From Flavimobilis soli (GTDB lineage: Bacteria; Actinomycetota; Actinomycetes; Actinomycetales; Cellulomonadaceae): DNA of 64,000 bases. A program made the position numbers and the translations under genes. The notes beneath the pieces are model-generated. The model did not search any database. It had not been told where the DNA came from and saw only the letters and a program-made list of their open reading frames with translations. The stretch covers positions 434,001-498,000 of the forward strand of contig NZ_PDJH01000001.1 of the NCBI RefSeq assembly GCF_002564025.1, written 5' to 3'. Positions 52,456-61,073 of the stretch are shown here, piece after piece. The first letter of the stretch is position 1. Each line of letters opens with the position of its first letter.

Positions 52456-53279
52456 GGCTGCATCTCCGTCCGTCGGGCGCGGCGGTCCGCGACGATCGCG
52501 GTCGTCGCGGCCTCGAGCTCCGCGTCGGTGACGCGTTCGTAGCCGGCCGCGGTCACGACCGCGACGACCGGCCAGATGTCGCGCAGCGAGTCAGGACCGC
52601 CGGTCGCCGAGTCGTCGTCGGCGGCGTCGAACAGCGCGCCCACGGCGGCGCGGACGGCGGCGTCACGCCCGAGGCCCCGCCGCCACTCCTTCTTGAGCGA
52701 GCCCCGCGCGAACATCGCGCCCGAGCCGACGGCGTGGAAGTCCTGCTCCTCGTAGCGGCCGCCCGTGACGTCGTACGAGAAGATCCGACCCGTGCCGCGG
52801 TCGGCGTCGTAGCCCGCGAACAGCGGCACGACGACGAGACCCTGCATCGCGAGGCCGAGGTTGCCGCGGATCATCGTCGCGAGGCGGTTCGCCTTCCCGT
52901 CGAGGGACAGGAGCGTCCCCTCGATCTTCTCGTAGTGCTCGAGCTCGAGCTGGAAGAGCCGTACGAGCTCGACCGCGAGGCCGGCCGTGCCGGCGATCCC
53001 GACCGCGGACAGCTCGTCCGCGGGGAAGACCTTCTCGATGTCGCGGCTCGCGATGTGCGAGCCCGCGGTCGCGCGGCGGTCGCCCGCCATGACGACGCCG
53101 CCGTCGAAGCGCAGCGCGACGATCGTCGTCGCGTGCGGCACGCCGGCGTCGTGCGGGACGCCGCCCTGCCGCGACCCGGGCAGCAGGTGCGGGGCGTGGT
53201 CGGCGAGGAAGTCGACGAACGACGACGAGCCCGGCCGCATGAAGGACGCCGGCAGTCCTCCCGTTGCGTCAGCGCTCAT
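52452..53279 (-). CDS. prcB: 20S proteasome beta subunit
   Basis: Catalytic subunit of the proteasome core. Of 275 residues, the first 50 are a propeptide removed during assembly to expose Thr51 ([10 protein letters not shown]) as N-terminal nucleophile. The conserved catalytic lysine region (GDRRAT and downstream) and the [12 protein letters not shown] loop are present. ATG 53279 is chosen by homology ([10 protein letters not shown]...[13 protein letters not shown]); the frame is open further upstream in the pup region. It follows pup by 7 bases. Nothing unusual in length. Confidence 0.97.
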   Translation of the reverse strand: MSADATGGLPASFMRPGSSSFVDFLADHAPHLLPGSRQGGVPHDAGVPHATTIVALRFDGGVVMAGDRRATAGSHIASRDIEKVFPADELSAVGIAGTAGLAVELVRLFQLELEHYEKIEGTLLSLDGKANRLATMIRGNLGLAMQGLVVVPLFAGYDADRGTGRIFSYDVTGGRYEEQDFHAVGSGAMFARGSLKKEWRRGLGRDAAVRAAVGALFDAADDDSATGGPDSLRDIWPVVAVVTAAGYERVTDAELEAATTAIVADRRARRTEMQP

Positions 53280-53286
53280 CGGCGGA

Positions 53287-53478
53287 TCACTCGCCGCCCT
53301 TCTGGACGAACCCGCGGACGAAGGACTCGGCGTTCGTCTCGAGGACGTCGTCGATCTCGTCGAGGAGGGCGTCCACCTCCGCGTCGCGCGACTGCGCCGC
53401 GGGCGCTGCGGGCGGGGCCGGCTCGTTCTCCGGGGCTGCGTCGTCGTGGGACTGGTTGACACGTTCCTGACCGGCCAT
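53287..53478 (-). CDS. pup: prokaryotic ubiquitin-like protein Pup
   Basis: Disordered 63-residue tag. The N-terminal half is Pro/Ala/Asn-rich, the C-terminal half has the coiled-coil-forming segment [27 protein letters not shown] that binds Mpa. It ends Gly-Gly-Glu rather than Gly-Gly-Gln, so it can be conjugated by PafA directly without prior deamidation by Dop. ATG 53478 follows a GGAGG. It lies between dop and prcB, 77 bases after dop, in the canonical order dop-pup-prcB-prcA-pafA. Confidence 0.97.
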   Translation of the reverse strand: MAGQERVNQSHDDAAPENEPAPPAAPAAQSRDAEVDALLDEIDDVLETNAESFVRGFVQKGGE

Positions 53479-53555
53479 GACTCCTCCTTCGTCCAGGTGC
53501 TCCACTCCATCTAACCCCATCGCGGACGCGGCAGTGAGGCGCGACCGGGCAGCGG

Positions 53556-55181
53556 TCAGGAGGTCAGCTCGGCGAGGAATCCGACGACGTCGTGGGCGTG
53601 CGCCGCGAACAGCGGGCCGACGTGCGCCGCGGTGCCGCGGTGCGGGTCGAGCATCGACACGCGCTGGAGCGAGGCAGCGCCCGGCACGTCGAGGACGACC
53701 GCGTCCCAGCTCGCGGCGTTGACCGAGTCGGCGTAGTGCTCCATGACGCCGCCACGGAAGTACGCGCGGGTGTCGAGGGGTGCGTGCACGACGGCGCGCT
53801 CGACGGTCTCGTCGGCCGTCACCCTGTCGACGGCGCCCGCCGCGAGCAGCCGCTGGTACACGCCGCGCTCGGGACGCACGTCGCTCCACTGCAGGTCGAA
53901 CGCCGCGAGCCGCGGGTGGTCCCACGCGAGGTTCTCGCGCTCGCGCATGCGCTCGAGGAGCCGGAGCTTCGCGACCCACTCGACGTCGCGCGCACACTCG
54001 GAGGTCGAACGGCCGAGCCGCGCGAGGACGTCCTCCCAGCGGTCGAGGACGTCGACTGTCTCCGCGTCGGCCGAGCCGAGGGCCCGGCACGCGTCACGGG
54101 CGACCGCGAGCAGCTCCGTCTGGATCTCGAGCGCGGTGCGGCGCTCGCCCGAGGCGAGAAGCAGCGGGACGGCGAGGTCGAGGTCGCGGCTCACGGTCGC
54201 GACGTCGGGCACCGGGTCCGCGAGCCGCAGCGCGTCGAGGCGGGCTGCGGCCCCCGGGAGACGCTCGAGGTTCTCGAGGACGAACAGCATGAGGCTCGTC
54301 GTGCCGAGCTTGAGGTAGGTCGCCGTCTCGAGGAGGTTGGCGTCACCGATGATCAGGTGCAGACGTCGCCAGCGGGCGCGGTCGGCGTGCGGCTCGTCGC
54401 GCGTGTTGACGATCGGGCGCCGCAGCGTCGTCTCGAGGCCGACCTCGGCCTCCATGTAGTCCGCGCGCTGGGAGAGCTGGAACCCCGCCTCCTGCCCCGT
54501 CTGGCCGAGGCCGACGCGGCCCGAGCCGCTGAACACCTGGCGCGTCACGAGAAAGCTCGTGAGCAGGTCCGTGATCGTCGAGAACGGCACGGCACGGTCG
54601 ACGAGGTAGTTCTCGTGCGTGCCGTAGCTCGCACCCTTGCCGTCGACGTTGTTCTTGTAGAGCACGACGTCGACACCGACCTTGGCGAGCTCGCGCGCCG
54701 CGGCGCGCACGACGCGCTCACCCGCGACGTCCCACACGACGCCGTCGTGCGGCGACATGACCTCGGGCGACGAGTACTCGGGGTGCGCGTGGTCGACGTA
54801 CAGGCGCGCCCCGTTCGTGAGGATGACGTTCGCCGCGCTCGGGTCGTCGTACTCCGGCACGCTCGGGCGCTCGACCGGGACCGACTGCACGGCCGCGTCG
54901 CCGGCGTCCGGGTCCGGGTACGCGGGTCCGCTCGGGGCGGGACGCGACGGGTCGTCCGTGAGCAGGGACGGGTGCGCGGCGGCCCGGTCGAGGCGGAAGC
55001 CACGTGCGTCCGCGAGCGGGTCCTCGTCGCCGTAGTCCCAGCGCGCCGGCCGGCGCTGCGCCGACAGCGCCCGGTACGCGTTGACGACCTGCGACGACAT
55101 GAGCATCGCGTTCGCCCTCGGGTTGCCCGGCGTCACGACGCCGTACTCCGTCTCGATGCCCATCACACGCCGCACTGTCAC
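53556..55181 (-). CDS. dop: Pup deamidase/depupylase
   Basis: Paralogue of PafA that removes Pup from substrates. The 541-residue protein begins MTVRRVMGIETEYGVVTPG (Glu10), has LYVDHAHPEYSSPE with the catalytic Asp, and carries the Dop-specific N-terminal insertion (roughly residues 30-105, rich in Pro/Asp/Ser) absent from PafA. Because Pup here ends in Glu, the deamidase activity is dispensable and depupylation should be its main role. GTG 55181 is chosen because TAGGCT lies 6 nt upstream. It is downstream of mpa (21 bases). Confidence 0.95.
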   Translation of the reverse strand: MTVRRVMGIETEYGVVTPGNPRANAMLMSSQVVNAYRALSAQRRPARWDYGDEDPLADARGFRLDRAAAHPSLLTDDPSRPAPSGPAYPDPDAGDAAVQSVPVERPSVPEYDDPSAANVILTNGARLYVDHAHPEYSSPEVMSPHDGVVWDVAGERVVRAAARELAKVGVDVVLYKNNVDGKGASYGTHENYLVDRAVPFSTITDLLTSFLVTRQVFSGSGRVGLGQTGQEAGFQLSQRADYMEAEVGLETTLRRPIVNTRDEPHADRARWRRLHLIIGDANLLETATYLKLGTTSLMLFVLENLERLPGAAARLDALRLADPVPDVATVSRDLDLAVPLLLASGERRTALEIQTELLAVARDACRALGSADAETVDVLDRWEDVLARLGRSTSECARDVEWVAKLRLLERMRERENLAWDHPRLAAFDLQWSDVRPERGVYQRLLAAGAVDRVTADETVERAVVHAPLDTRAYFRGGVMEHYADSVNAASWDAVVLDVPGAASLQRVSMLDPHRGTAAHVGPLFAAHAHDVVGFLAELTS

Positions 55182-55187
55182 GGCGCC

Positions 55188-55193
55188 AGCCTA
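55188..55193 (-). promoter_or_regulatory. candidate -10 box of dop
   Basis: Minus-strand TAGGCT lies 6 nt before the dop GTG, in the 21 bases after the mpa stop. It suggests that dop-pup-prcBA-pafA can be transcribed independently of mpa as a leaderless message. Confidence 0.55.
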
Positions 55194-55202
55194 GCCGCGC
55201 CG

Positions 55203-56861
55203 CTACAGGTACTGACCTGTCGAGCCGACCGTGTCGATCGTGCGGCTCGCGCTGCTCCCCTGCTTGACGTCCTGGACGATCGTCCGGATGAAGACGATGC
55301 GCTCGCCCTTCTTGCCGGAGATGCGCGCCCAGTCGTCCGGGTTCGTCGTGTTGGGCAGGTCCTCGTTCTCCTTGAACTCCTCGGCACACGCCTGCAGCAG
55401 GTGGTCGACGCGCAGGCCGCGGGCGCCGGTCGACAGGAAGTCCTTGATCGCGTGCTTCTTCGCGCGGTCGACGACGTTCTGGATCATCGCGCCGGAGGCG
55501 AAGTCCTTGAAGAACAGCACCTCCTTGTCGCCGCTCGCGTAGGTGACCTCGAGGAAGCGGTTCGAGTCGTCCTCGGAGTACATGCGCTCGACCGTGCGCT
55601 GGATCATCGCGTCGACCGCCGCGGTCGCGTCGCCGCCGTGCTCGGCGAGGTCGTCCGCGTGGACCGGCAGGTCGGGCGTGAGGTACTTCGCGAAGATCTC
55701 GCGCGCACCCTCGGCGTCGGGCCGCTCGATCTTGATCTTCACGTCGAGGCGGCCGGGCCGCAGGATCGCGGGGTCGATCATGTCCTCGCGGTTCGACGCA
55801 CCGATGACGATGACGTTGTCGAGGCGCTCGACGCCGTCGATCTCCGCGAGGAGCTGCGGCACGATCGTCGTCTCGACGTCGGAGGACAGGCCAGTGCCGC
55901 GCGTGCGGAACAGCGACTCCATCTCGTCGAAGAACACGACGACGGGCGTACCGTCGGACGCCTTCTCGCGGGCCCGCGCGAAGATCGAGCGGATGTGCCG
56001 CTCCGTCTCGCCGACGTACTTGTTGAGCAGCTCGGGACCCTTGATGTTGAGGAAGAAGCTGCGCATCTGTGAGCTCGACCCGTCGCGCGCCGCGACCATG
56101 CGGGCGAGCGAGCTCGCGACCGCCTTCGCGATGAGCGTCTTGCCGCAGCCGGGCGGGCCGTACAGCAGCACACCCTTCGGCGGGCGCAGGCCGTGCTCGC
56201 GGAAGAGGTCGGCGTGGTTGAAGGGCAGCTCGATCGCGTCGCGGATCTGCTCGATCTGCGGGCCCAGACCACCGATGTCCTCGTACGCGATGTCGGGGAC
56301 CTCCTCGAGCACGAGCTCGGAGACCTCGCTGCGCGGTACGACCTCGTAGACGAAGCCGCTGCGCGAGTCGGCCACGAGGAGGTCGCCGACGCGCACGCGC
56401 GTCCCGTCGAGGGAGCCCGCGAGCCGCACGACCCGCTCGTCGTCGGAGCGGCCGACGACGAGGACGCGCTCCTCGTCGAGCTGCTCCTTGACGGTGACCG
56501 TCTCCCCGACGGGCTCGTACCCGCCCGCCTCGATGACGACCATCGCCTCGTTGAGCCGCAGCTCCTGGCCCGGCCGCAGCTTCGCCACGGCCACGGTCGG
56601 GCTGACCGCGAGGTGCATCTTGCGGCCCGAGTACAGGACGTCGACCGTCGTGTCGTCGCGCGCCGCGAGGAACGTCGCGTAGCCGCCCGGTGGGCGCGCG
56701 AGGTCGTCGAGCTGGTCGCGCAGCGTGACGATCTGGTTCCGCGCCGCGGTGAGCGCCTCCACGAGGCGCTCGTTGCGCGCAGCGAGCATGGTCAGACGCG
56801 GGTCCTCGGCGCTCGCGTCGCCGTGCGGGTCGGACGGTCCGTGGCTCGCGTCGTGGCTCAT
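55203..56861 (-). CDS. mpa: proteasomal ATPase Mpa/ARC
   Basis: Hexameric AAA+ unfoldase that binds Pup-tagged proteins and feeds them to the 20S core. The 552-residue protein has an N-terminal coiled coil (about residues 20-58, [15 protein letters not shown]...), two OB folds, and an AAA module with Walker A GPPGCGKT, Walker B FFDEME and pore-loop region, and ends in Gln-Tyr-Leu, the proteasome-docking tail with the conserved penultimate Tyr. ATG 56861 has GGAGG 6 nt upstream. It lies 67 bases after trmI and 21 before dop. Confidence 0.97.
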   Translation of the reverse strand: MSHDASHGPSDPHGDASAEDPRLTMLAARNERLVEALTAARNQIVTLRDQLDDLARPPGGYATFLAARDDTTVDVLYSGRKMHLAVSPTVAVAKLRPGQELRLNEAMVVIEAGGYEPVGETVTVKEQLDEERVLVVGRSDDERVVRLAGSLDGTRVRVGDLLVADSRSGFVYEVVPRSEVSELVLEEVPDIAYEDIGGLGPQIEQIRDAIELPFNHADLFREHGLRPPKGVLLYGPPGCGKTLIAKAVASSLARMVAARDGSSSQMRSFFLNIKGPELLNKYVGETERHIRSIFARAREKASDGTPVVVFFDEMESLFRTRGTGLSSDVETTIVPQLLAEIDGVERLDNVIVIGASNREDMIDPAILRPGRLDVKIKIERPDAEGAREIFAKYLTPDLPVHADDLAEHGGDATAAVDAMIQRTVERMYSEDDSNRFLEVTYASGDKEVLFFKDFASGAMIQNVVDRAKKHAIKDFLSTGARGLRVDHLLQACAEEFKENEDLPNTTNPDDWARISGKKGERIVFIRTIVQDVKQGSSASRTIDTVGSTGQYL

Positions 56862-56928
56862 GGTCGCCTCCTCGTCACGGCGCGGCCGGACGGCCGCGCT
56901 CGACCTTCGTCACCTCGACCCTACGCGT

Positions 56929-58032
56929 CTACGCCTCGGGGTTCGCGGCCTGTCCCACATCCCGGCGGACGCGTCGCACCTTCTTGTCGGAGACGGTGCG
57001 CTCGCCGAGGTCCTCGGGCGTCCACTCCTCGGTCGTCGGGTAGTTGCCCTTCGACGGGCGACGGCGGCGCACGGGAGCCTCGACGCCGTCGGCCATGCGG
57101 CGCGCGGTGAGGAGGAAGCCGGTGTGGCCGACCATGCGGTGGTTCGGACGGACGGCGAGACCCTCGAGGTGCCAGCCGCGCACCATGGTCTCCCAGGCCT
57201 CGGGCTCGGCGAAGCCGCCGTGGTCGCGCAGGTCCTCGGCGAGCCGGGACAGCTGGGTCGTCGTCGCGACGTAGCAGACGAGGACACCGCCCGGCGTGAG
57301 CGCCGTCGCCGTGACGTCGAGGTTCTCCCACGGGGCGAGCATGTCGAGCACGATGCGGTCGACCGTGCCGGGCTCGGTCACCTGGGGCAGGACGTCCGCG
57401 AGGTCGCCGCAGCTGAGCGACCACGCGGGGTGCGGACCGCCGAAGAACGACTCGACGTTGCCGCGGGCGATCGCGGCGAAGTCCTCGCGCCGCTCGATCG
57501 AGTGGACCGAGCCGGAGTCACCGACGGCGCGCAGCAGCGACAGCGTGAGGGCGCCGGAGCCGACGCCCGCCTCGATCACGCGCGCGCCCGGGAAGATGTC
57601 GGCCATCGCGACGATCTGGCCCGCGTCCTTCGGGTACACGACGGCGGCGCCGCGCGGCATGGAGAGGGTGTAGTCGCTCAGCAGGGGGCGCAGCGCGAGG
57701 TACTCGATGCCGGAGGTGGTCCGCACGACGCAACCCTCGGGCTGGCCGATGATGTCGTCGTGGCGGAAGTAGCCGCGGTGCGTGTGGAAGGTCGCGTTCT
57801 CCTGGAGCGCGATCGTGTGGAGCTTGCCCTTCGGGTCCGTGAGCTGGACGCGCTCGCCGACGCGGAACGGGCCGCGTCGTACGGCGGCGCCGGTCGCCTC
57901 GGGTCGAGGCTCGGACGTCGGGCGGACGAGCGCCCTGACCGCGGGCGGAGCGTCGTCGCGCGCGGCGGCGTCGGCCGACGTGTCGGGGGCGGGCGTGGGG
58001 CTGCTCGGCGCAGCGGGCTGGCTCTGGGTCAC
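56929..58032 (-). CDS. trmI: tRNA (adenine-N1)-methyltransferase TrmI
   Basis: Makes m1A58 in the T loop of tRNAs. After a 65-residue Pro/Ala-rich leader, an N-terminal domain (GPFRVGERVQLTDPKGKLHTI) precedes the SAM-binding fold with motif I EAGVGSGALTLSLLRAVG and LDMLAPWENL. Total 367 residues. In many actinobacteria trmI stands next to mpa, as here. GTG 58032 was chosen because TAGACT lies 8 nt upstream, and homology to the variable leader begins near; a start inside the leader cannot be excluded. The basic C-terminus (KKVRRVRRDVG) suits RNA binding. Confidence 0.93.
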   Translation of the reverse strand: MTQSQPAAPSSPTPAPDTSADAAARDDAPPAVRALVRPTSEPRPEATGAAVRRGPFRVGERVQLTDPKGKLHTIALQENATFHTHRGYFRHDDIIGQPEGCVVRTTSGIEYLALRPLLSDYTLSMPRGAAVVYPKDAGQIVAMADIFPGARVIEAGVGSGALTLSLLRAVGDSGSVHSIERREDFAAIARGNVESFFGGPHPAWSLSCGDLADVLPQVTEPGTVDRIVLDMLAPWENLDVTATALTPGGVLVCYVATTTQLSRLAEDLRDHGGFAEPEAWETMVRGWHLEGLAVRPNHRMVGHTGFLLTARRMADGVEAPVRRRRPSKGNYPTTEEWTPEDLGERTVSDKKVRRVRRDVGQAANPEA

Positions 58033-58040
58033 GAGGGGCA

Positions 58041-58046
58041 AGTCTA
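58041..58046 (-). promoter_or_regulatory. candidate -10 box of trmI
   Basis: Minus-strand TAGACT lies 8 nt before the trmI GTG, with no ribosome binding site, consistent with a leaderless or nearly leaderless start. Confidence 0.45.
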
Positions 58047-58078
58047 GGTCGTGCGCGGCCCTGCTGGCCCGCGCGGGC

Positions 58079-59293
58079 TCAGCGCCGCTCGAGCGCCGCG
58101 ACGACGTCGGGCACGTGGACGGTGCCGACGACGACACGACCGCGCGTCGCGACCATGACGGGCGCGACGCTCGCGGCGCGGACCGCTGCGAAGAGCTCCG
58201 CGCCCTCGAGCGCGACGTCGACCGTCGGCGCGGGCGCGAGCGTCGTGGCCGCCGTCAGCGCCTCGAGGTCGTGGAGCTCGGCGGGGACGGCGCGCAGCGC
58301 CTCCCCCGTCGCGTAGGCGACCGCACGGCCCGCCGGATCGACGAGCACGACGCCGTCGACCTCCTCGCGCTCGACCACCGCGAGCGCGGCCGCGACCGTC
58401 GCCGAGACGGGTGCGGCGACTGCGGGCCGCACGAAGTCGGAGGCGCGCAGGCGGAGGACGCGCTCCGCACGCTGGGCGGAGGCGACCCCGGCGTCGGCCC
58501 CGCGCCACAGGGTCATCGCGATGATGACGGCCAGGATCGCGAGGACGGGGTCGGGGCCGCCGCGGCCCTCGACGAAGGGCCGCAGGACGAGCTGGAGGAC
58601 GACGACGATCGCGAGCGCGCGACCGAGGAACGCAGCGACGCGGGTGCCGGCATGGCGGCGCCCTGTCGCCCACCACACCGCGGACTCGAGGATCATGCCG
58701 CCGTCGAGCGGCAGCGAGGGCAGCAGGTTGAACGCCCCGACGAGGAGGTTCGCCCACGCGCCCGAGTACAGCAGCAGGAGCGTGACGAGGTGCGGGACCC
58801 CCGTCACGGGGCCGTCGAGCGCGAGGTAGCCGAGCCACAGCGCACCCGCGAGGACGAGGTTGGTCGCAGGTCCGGACGCCGCGACGACGAGGTGGCTGCG
58901 CGGCGTCGCGTCACGCGCCTCGAAGGAGGTGTGCCCGCCCCAGACGGACAGGACGACGACGTCGACGCGGTGGCCGCTGCGACGCGCCGTCCAGGCGTGC
59001 GCGAGCTCGTGGAGCAGGACGGAGCCGAACAGCACGACGACCATCGCCGCGCACACGACGACCACGAGGCGCGAGAGGGAACCGGTGTCGGCGGCGAGGC
59101 TCGGCAGGAGCGCGAGGTTGGCACGGGCGGTCGGCGCGTACAGGAAGGCGACGACGGCGGCGCCGACGACCCAGCTGGGTGCGACGACGACGGGCGTGGC
59201 GCTCAGGCTCGCGACGACGACGCCCTGGGGGTGCCTGCTGCCCACGCGCCACCTCCGGCCCGGGGCTGGGGTGCGTGCGTCGGCATGGTCCAC
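58079..59293 (-). CDS. site-2 protease family membrane protein with CBS domains
   Basis: Intramembrane zinc metalloprotease of the M50 family, 404 residues. The zinc motif HELAH is at residues 95-99 in a membrane helix, and the third ligand lies in LPSLPLDGGM. Six or so membrane helices are followed by a C-terminal CBS pair (LRASDFVRPAV...VDGVVLVDPAGRAVAYA), the usual regulatory part of this subgroup. Such proteases can release anti-sigma factors; the substrate here is unknown. GTG 59293 has TAGGCT 6 nt upstream. It is divergent from the RecB-like gene and 46 bases before trmI. Confidence 0.9.
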   Translation of the reverse strand: MDHADARTPAPGRRWRVGSRHPQGVVVASLSATPVVVAPSWVVGAAVVAFLYAPTARANLALLPSLAADTGSLSRLVVVVCAAMVVVLFGSVLLHELAHAWTARRSGHRVDVVVLSVWGGHTSFEARDATPRSHLVVAASGPATNLVLAGALWLGYLALDGPVTGVPHLVTLLLLYSGAWANLLVGAFNLLPSLPLDGGMILESAVWWATGRRHAGTRVAAFLGRALAIVVVLQLVLRPFVEGRGGPDPVLAILAVIIAMTLWRGADAGVASAQRAERVLRLRASDFVRPAVAAPVSATVAAALAVVEREEVDGVVLVDPAGRAVAYATGEALRAVPAELHDLEALTAATTLAPAPTVDVALEGAELFAAVRAASVAPVMVATRGRVVVGTVHVPDVVAALERR

Positions 59294-59299
59294 AGGGAC

Positions 59300-59339
59300 A
59301 GCCTAGGGTGACGGCGATGTCGGTCCCCCCGCCTACCCT
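59300..59339. promoter_or_regulatory. divergent leaderless promoters, protease and RecB-like genes
   Basis: On the minus strand TAGGCT (59305-59300) is 6 nt before the protease GTG; on the plus strand TACCCT (59334-59339) is 6 nt before the RecB-like GTG. The starts are 53 bases apart and neither gene has a Shine-Dalgarno sequence. Confidence 0.6.
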
Positions 59340-59345
59340 GGACGG

Positions 59346-60257
59346 GTGACCGAACAGATCCTGGCTGCCGTCCCTGCCGTTCCCGCCGCCGCCCCCGGGG
59401 TTGCGACGGACGGCGGTGCGCCCGGCGAGCCGGGCAGGCCGCGGCGCGCTCCTGCGCTCTCGCCGTCGCGCACGAACGACTACGTCCAGTGCCCGCTGCT
59501 GTTCCGGTTCCGGACGGTCGACCGGCTCCCCGAGCCGCCGAGCCAGGCCGCAGCGCGCGGCACGCTCGTGCACGCGGTGCTCGAGGACCTGTTCGACGCT
59601 CCCGCGGGTGAGCGCACCGCCGCGGCCGCGCACTCGCTCGTGCCCGGGGCGTGGGACCGCCTGCTGCAGGAGCGGCCCGAGTACTCGACGATGTTCGCCG
59701 ACGCGGACGAGGCGCAGCGGTGGCTCGGCACGGCCGGCTCCCTGATCGACACGTACTTCACGCTCGAGGACCCGAACCGGCTCGAGCCTCGCGCCCGCGA
59801 GCTCCTCGTCGAGGTCGAGCTCGAGGACGGGCCGCGGCTGCGGGGCATCGTCGACCGCGTCGACGTCGCGCCCGACGGCGCGGTGCGGATCGTCGACTAC
59901 AAGACGGGCAAGGCGCCCCGGCCCCAGTACGGCGGGTCGGCGGCGTTCCAGATGCGGTTCTACGGTCTCGTCGTGTGGCGCACGCGCGAGACGCTGCCCG
60001 CGATGCTGCAGCTCATGTACCTCGGTGACGGGCAGGTGCTCCGCTCGGCCCCGACGACCGGCGACCTCGAACGCACCGAGACGCGCATCCGCTCCGTGTG
60101 GTCGTCGATCGTGCGGGACGCGGAGGCGGAGGACTTCCGCCCGAGCAGGTCGCGCCTGTGCGACTGGTGCGCGCACCGGTCGCTGTGCCCCGCGTTCGGC
60201 GGTCAGGTCCCCGAGATCCCCGAAGGGGCGATCCGTCTCAACCTCGGTCTGGCCTGA
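59346..60257 (+). CDS. RecB-family PD-(D/E)XK nuclease with predicted 4Fe-4S cluster
   Basis: Exonuclease-like protein of 303 residues related to RecB/AddB/Cas4 nuclease domains. Catalytic motifs are the His in ARGTLVHAVLEDL, GIVDRVDV and VRIVDYKTGK. Cys49 (DYVQCP) and the C-terminal group LCDWCAHRSLC match the one-plus-three cysteine pattern that holds an iron-sulphur cluster in AddB and Cas4. No helicase or Cas gene is nearby, so it is the stand-alone actinobacterial form, probably in DNA repair. GTG 59346 follows a TACCCT box. The N-terminal 35 residues are Ala/Pro-rich. Confidence 0.9.
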   Translation: MTEQILAAVPAVPAAAPGVATDGGAPGEPGRPRRAPALSPSRTNDYVQCPLLFRFRTVDRLPEPPSQAAARGTLVHAVLEDLFDAPAGERTAAAAHSLVPGAWDRLLQERPEYSTMFADADEAQRWLGTAGSLIDTYFTLEDPNRLEPRARELLVEVELEDGPRLRGIVDRVDVAPDGAVRIVDYKTGKAPRPQYGGSAAFQMRFYGLVVWRTRETLPAMLQLMYLGDGQVLRSAPTTGDLERTETRIRSVWSSIVRDAEAEDFRPSRSRLCDWCAHRSLCPAFGGQVPEIPEGAIRLNLGLA

Positions 60258-60281
60258 GCGCTCCCGCCTGGGCGGAGCGCG

Positions 60282-61016
60282 TCAGCCGTCGGCCAGCAGG
60301 TCGAAGGTCTCCCCCGCGGCGACGGCCGCGATCATCGACAGGTCGACGGGCTCGAGGTTCGGCACCCGGCTGAGGTCCGCGCGCTGCGGCAGCGGCAGGA
60401 CCGACTGCACGCCCACGACCCGGGCGCCCGACGCGGTCGCGGACGCGAGCCCGGGCGGCGAGTCCTCGAACGCGACGCAGGACGCAGGGTCGACGCCGAG
60501 GCGCGCGGCGGCGACGAGGTACGGCTCCGGGTCCGGCTTGCCGCGGGTCACCTGGTCACCCGTCACGACGGCGGCGAACGTCCCGGCCGGGACGGCCGCC
60601 ACGAGACGCTCACCGAGCACCTGGTAGGACATCGTCACGAGCGCGCACGGCACGCCCGCCTCGCGCAGCCGCTCGAGGACCTCCCGCGCGCCGGGGCGCC
60701 ACGGCATCTCGCGCGACATCTCGTCGCTCACGGAGGCGACGAGGCGCTCGACGATCTCCGCGCGCTCGAGCCGGACACCGCCACGCTCCTGGAGCACGCG
60801 AGCCGCCGCGAGCAGGTCCGAGCCGACGAGCGAGAGCGCGTCCTCGTGGGTCCACGTCCCGCCGGACTCGACGACGAGGGCCGTCTCCGCGGCGATCCAG
60901 TAGGGCTCGGTGTCGATCAGCGTGCCGTCCATGTCCCACAGGACGGCGGCGGGCAGCGCGCGCCCCGACACGGGGTCGACGGGGGCGCACGTCTGCTGGG
61001 AGAAGGAAGAAGGCAT
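60282..61016 (-). CDS. HAD-superfamily hydrolase (phosphatase, PGMB-like)
   Basis: Phosphatase or phosphomutase of 244 residues. Motif I DMDGTLIDTEP gives nucleophile Asp28 and acid/base Asp30; motif II Thr/Ser is in LVTMSYQ, motif III Lys in RGKPDPEPYL and motif IV acidic residues in AFEDSPPG. A helical cap is inserted after motif I, as in subfamily IA enzymes such as phosphoglycolate phosphatase and beta-phosphoglucomutase. The substrate is unknown. ATG 61016 matches homology; the open frame upstream overlaps the divergent PAC2 gene. HAD, PAC2 and mshC also cluster in other actinobacteria. Confidence 0.88.
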   Translation of the reverse strand: MPSSFSQQTCAPVDPVSGRALPAAVLWDMDGTLIDTEPYWIAAETALVVESGGTWTHEDALSLVGSDLLAAARVLQERGGVRLERAEIVERLVASVSDEMSREMPWRPGAREVLERLREAGVPCALVTMSYQVLGERLVAAVPAGTFAAVVTGDQVTRGKPDPEPYLVAAARLGVDPASCVAFEDSPPGLASATASGARVVGVQSVLPLPQRADLSRVPNLEPVDLSMIAAVAAGETFDLLADG

Positions 61017-61022
61017 GCCTCC

Positions 61023-61067
61023 ATCGTGCCCCATCCGACGAGCCTGTCCGTCCGGACGCAATAGGCT
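61023..61067. promoter_or_regulatory. divergent promoters of HAD and PAC2 genes
   Basis: Plus-strand TAGGCT (61062-61067) is 6 nt before the PAC2 ATG; minus-strand CACGAT (61028-61023) is 6 nt before the HAD ATG and is the weaker match. The GGAG runs beside both starts are too close to serve as normal ribosome binding sites. Confidence 0.5.
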
Positions 61068-61073
61068 GGAGAG

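Noticed and set aside
53592..56072. Plus-strand open frame of 826 codons
   Set aside because: Antisense to dop and mpa, whose own protein motifs are unmistakable.
59346..60257. Cas4 nuclease
   Set aside because: The cysteine and PD-(D/E)XK motifs are shared with Cas4, but there is no CRISPR locus, and stand-alone RecB-like relatives are common in actinobacteria.
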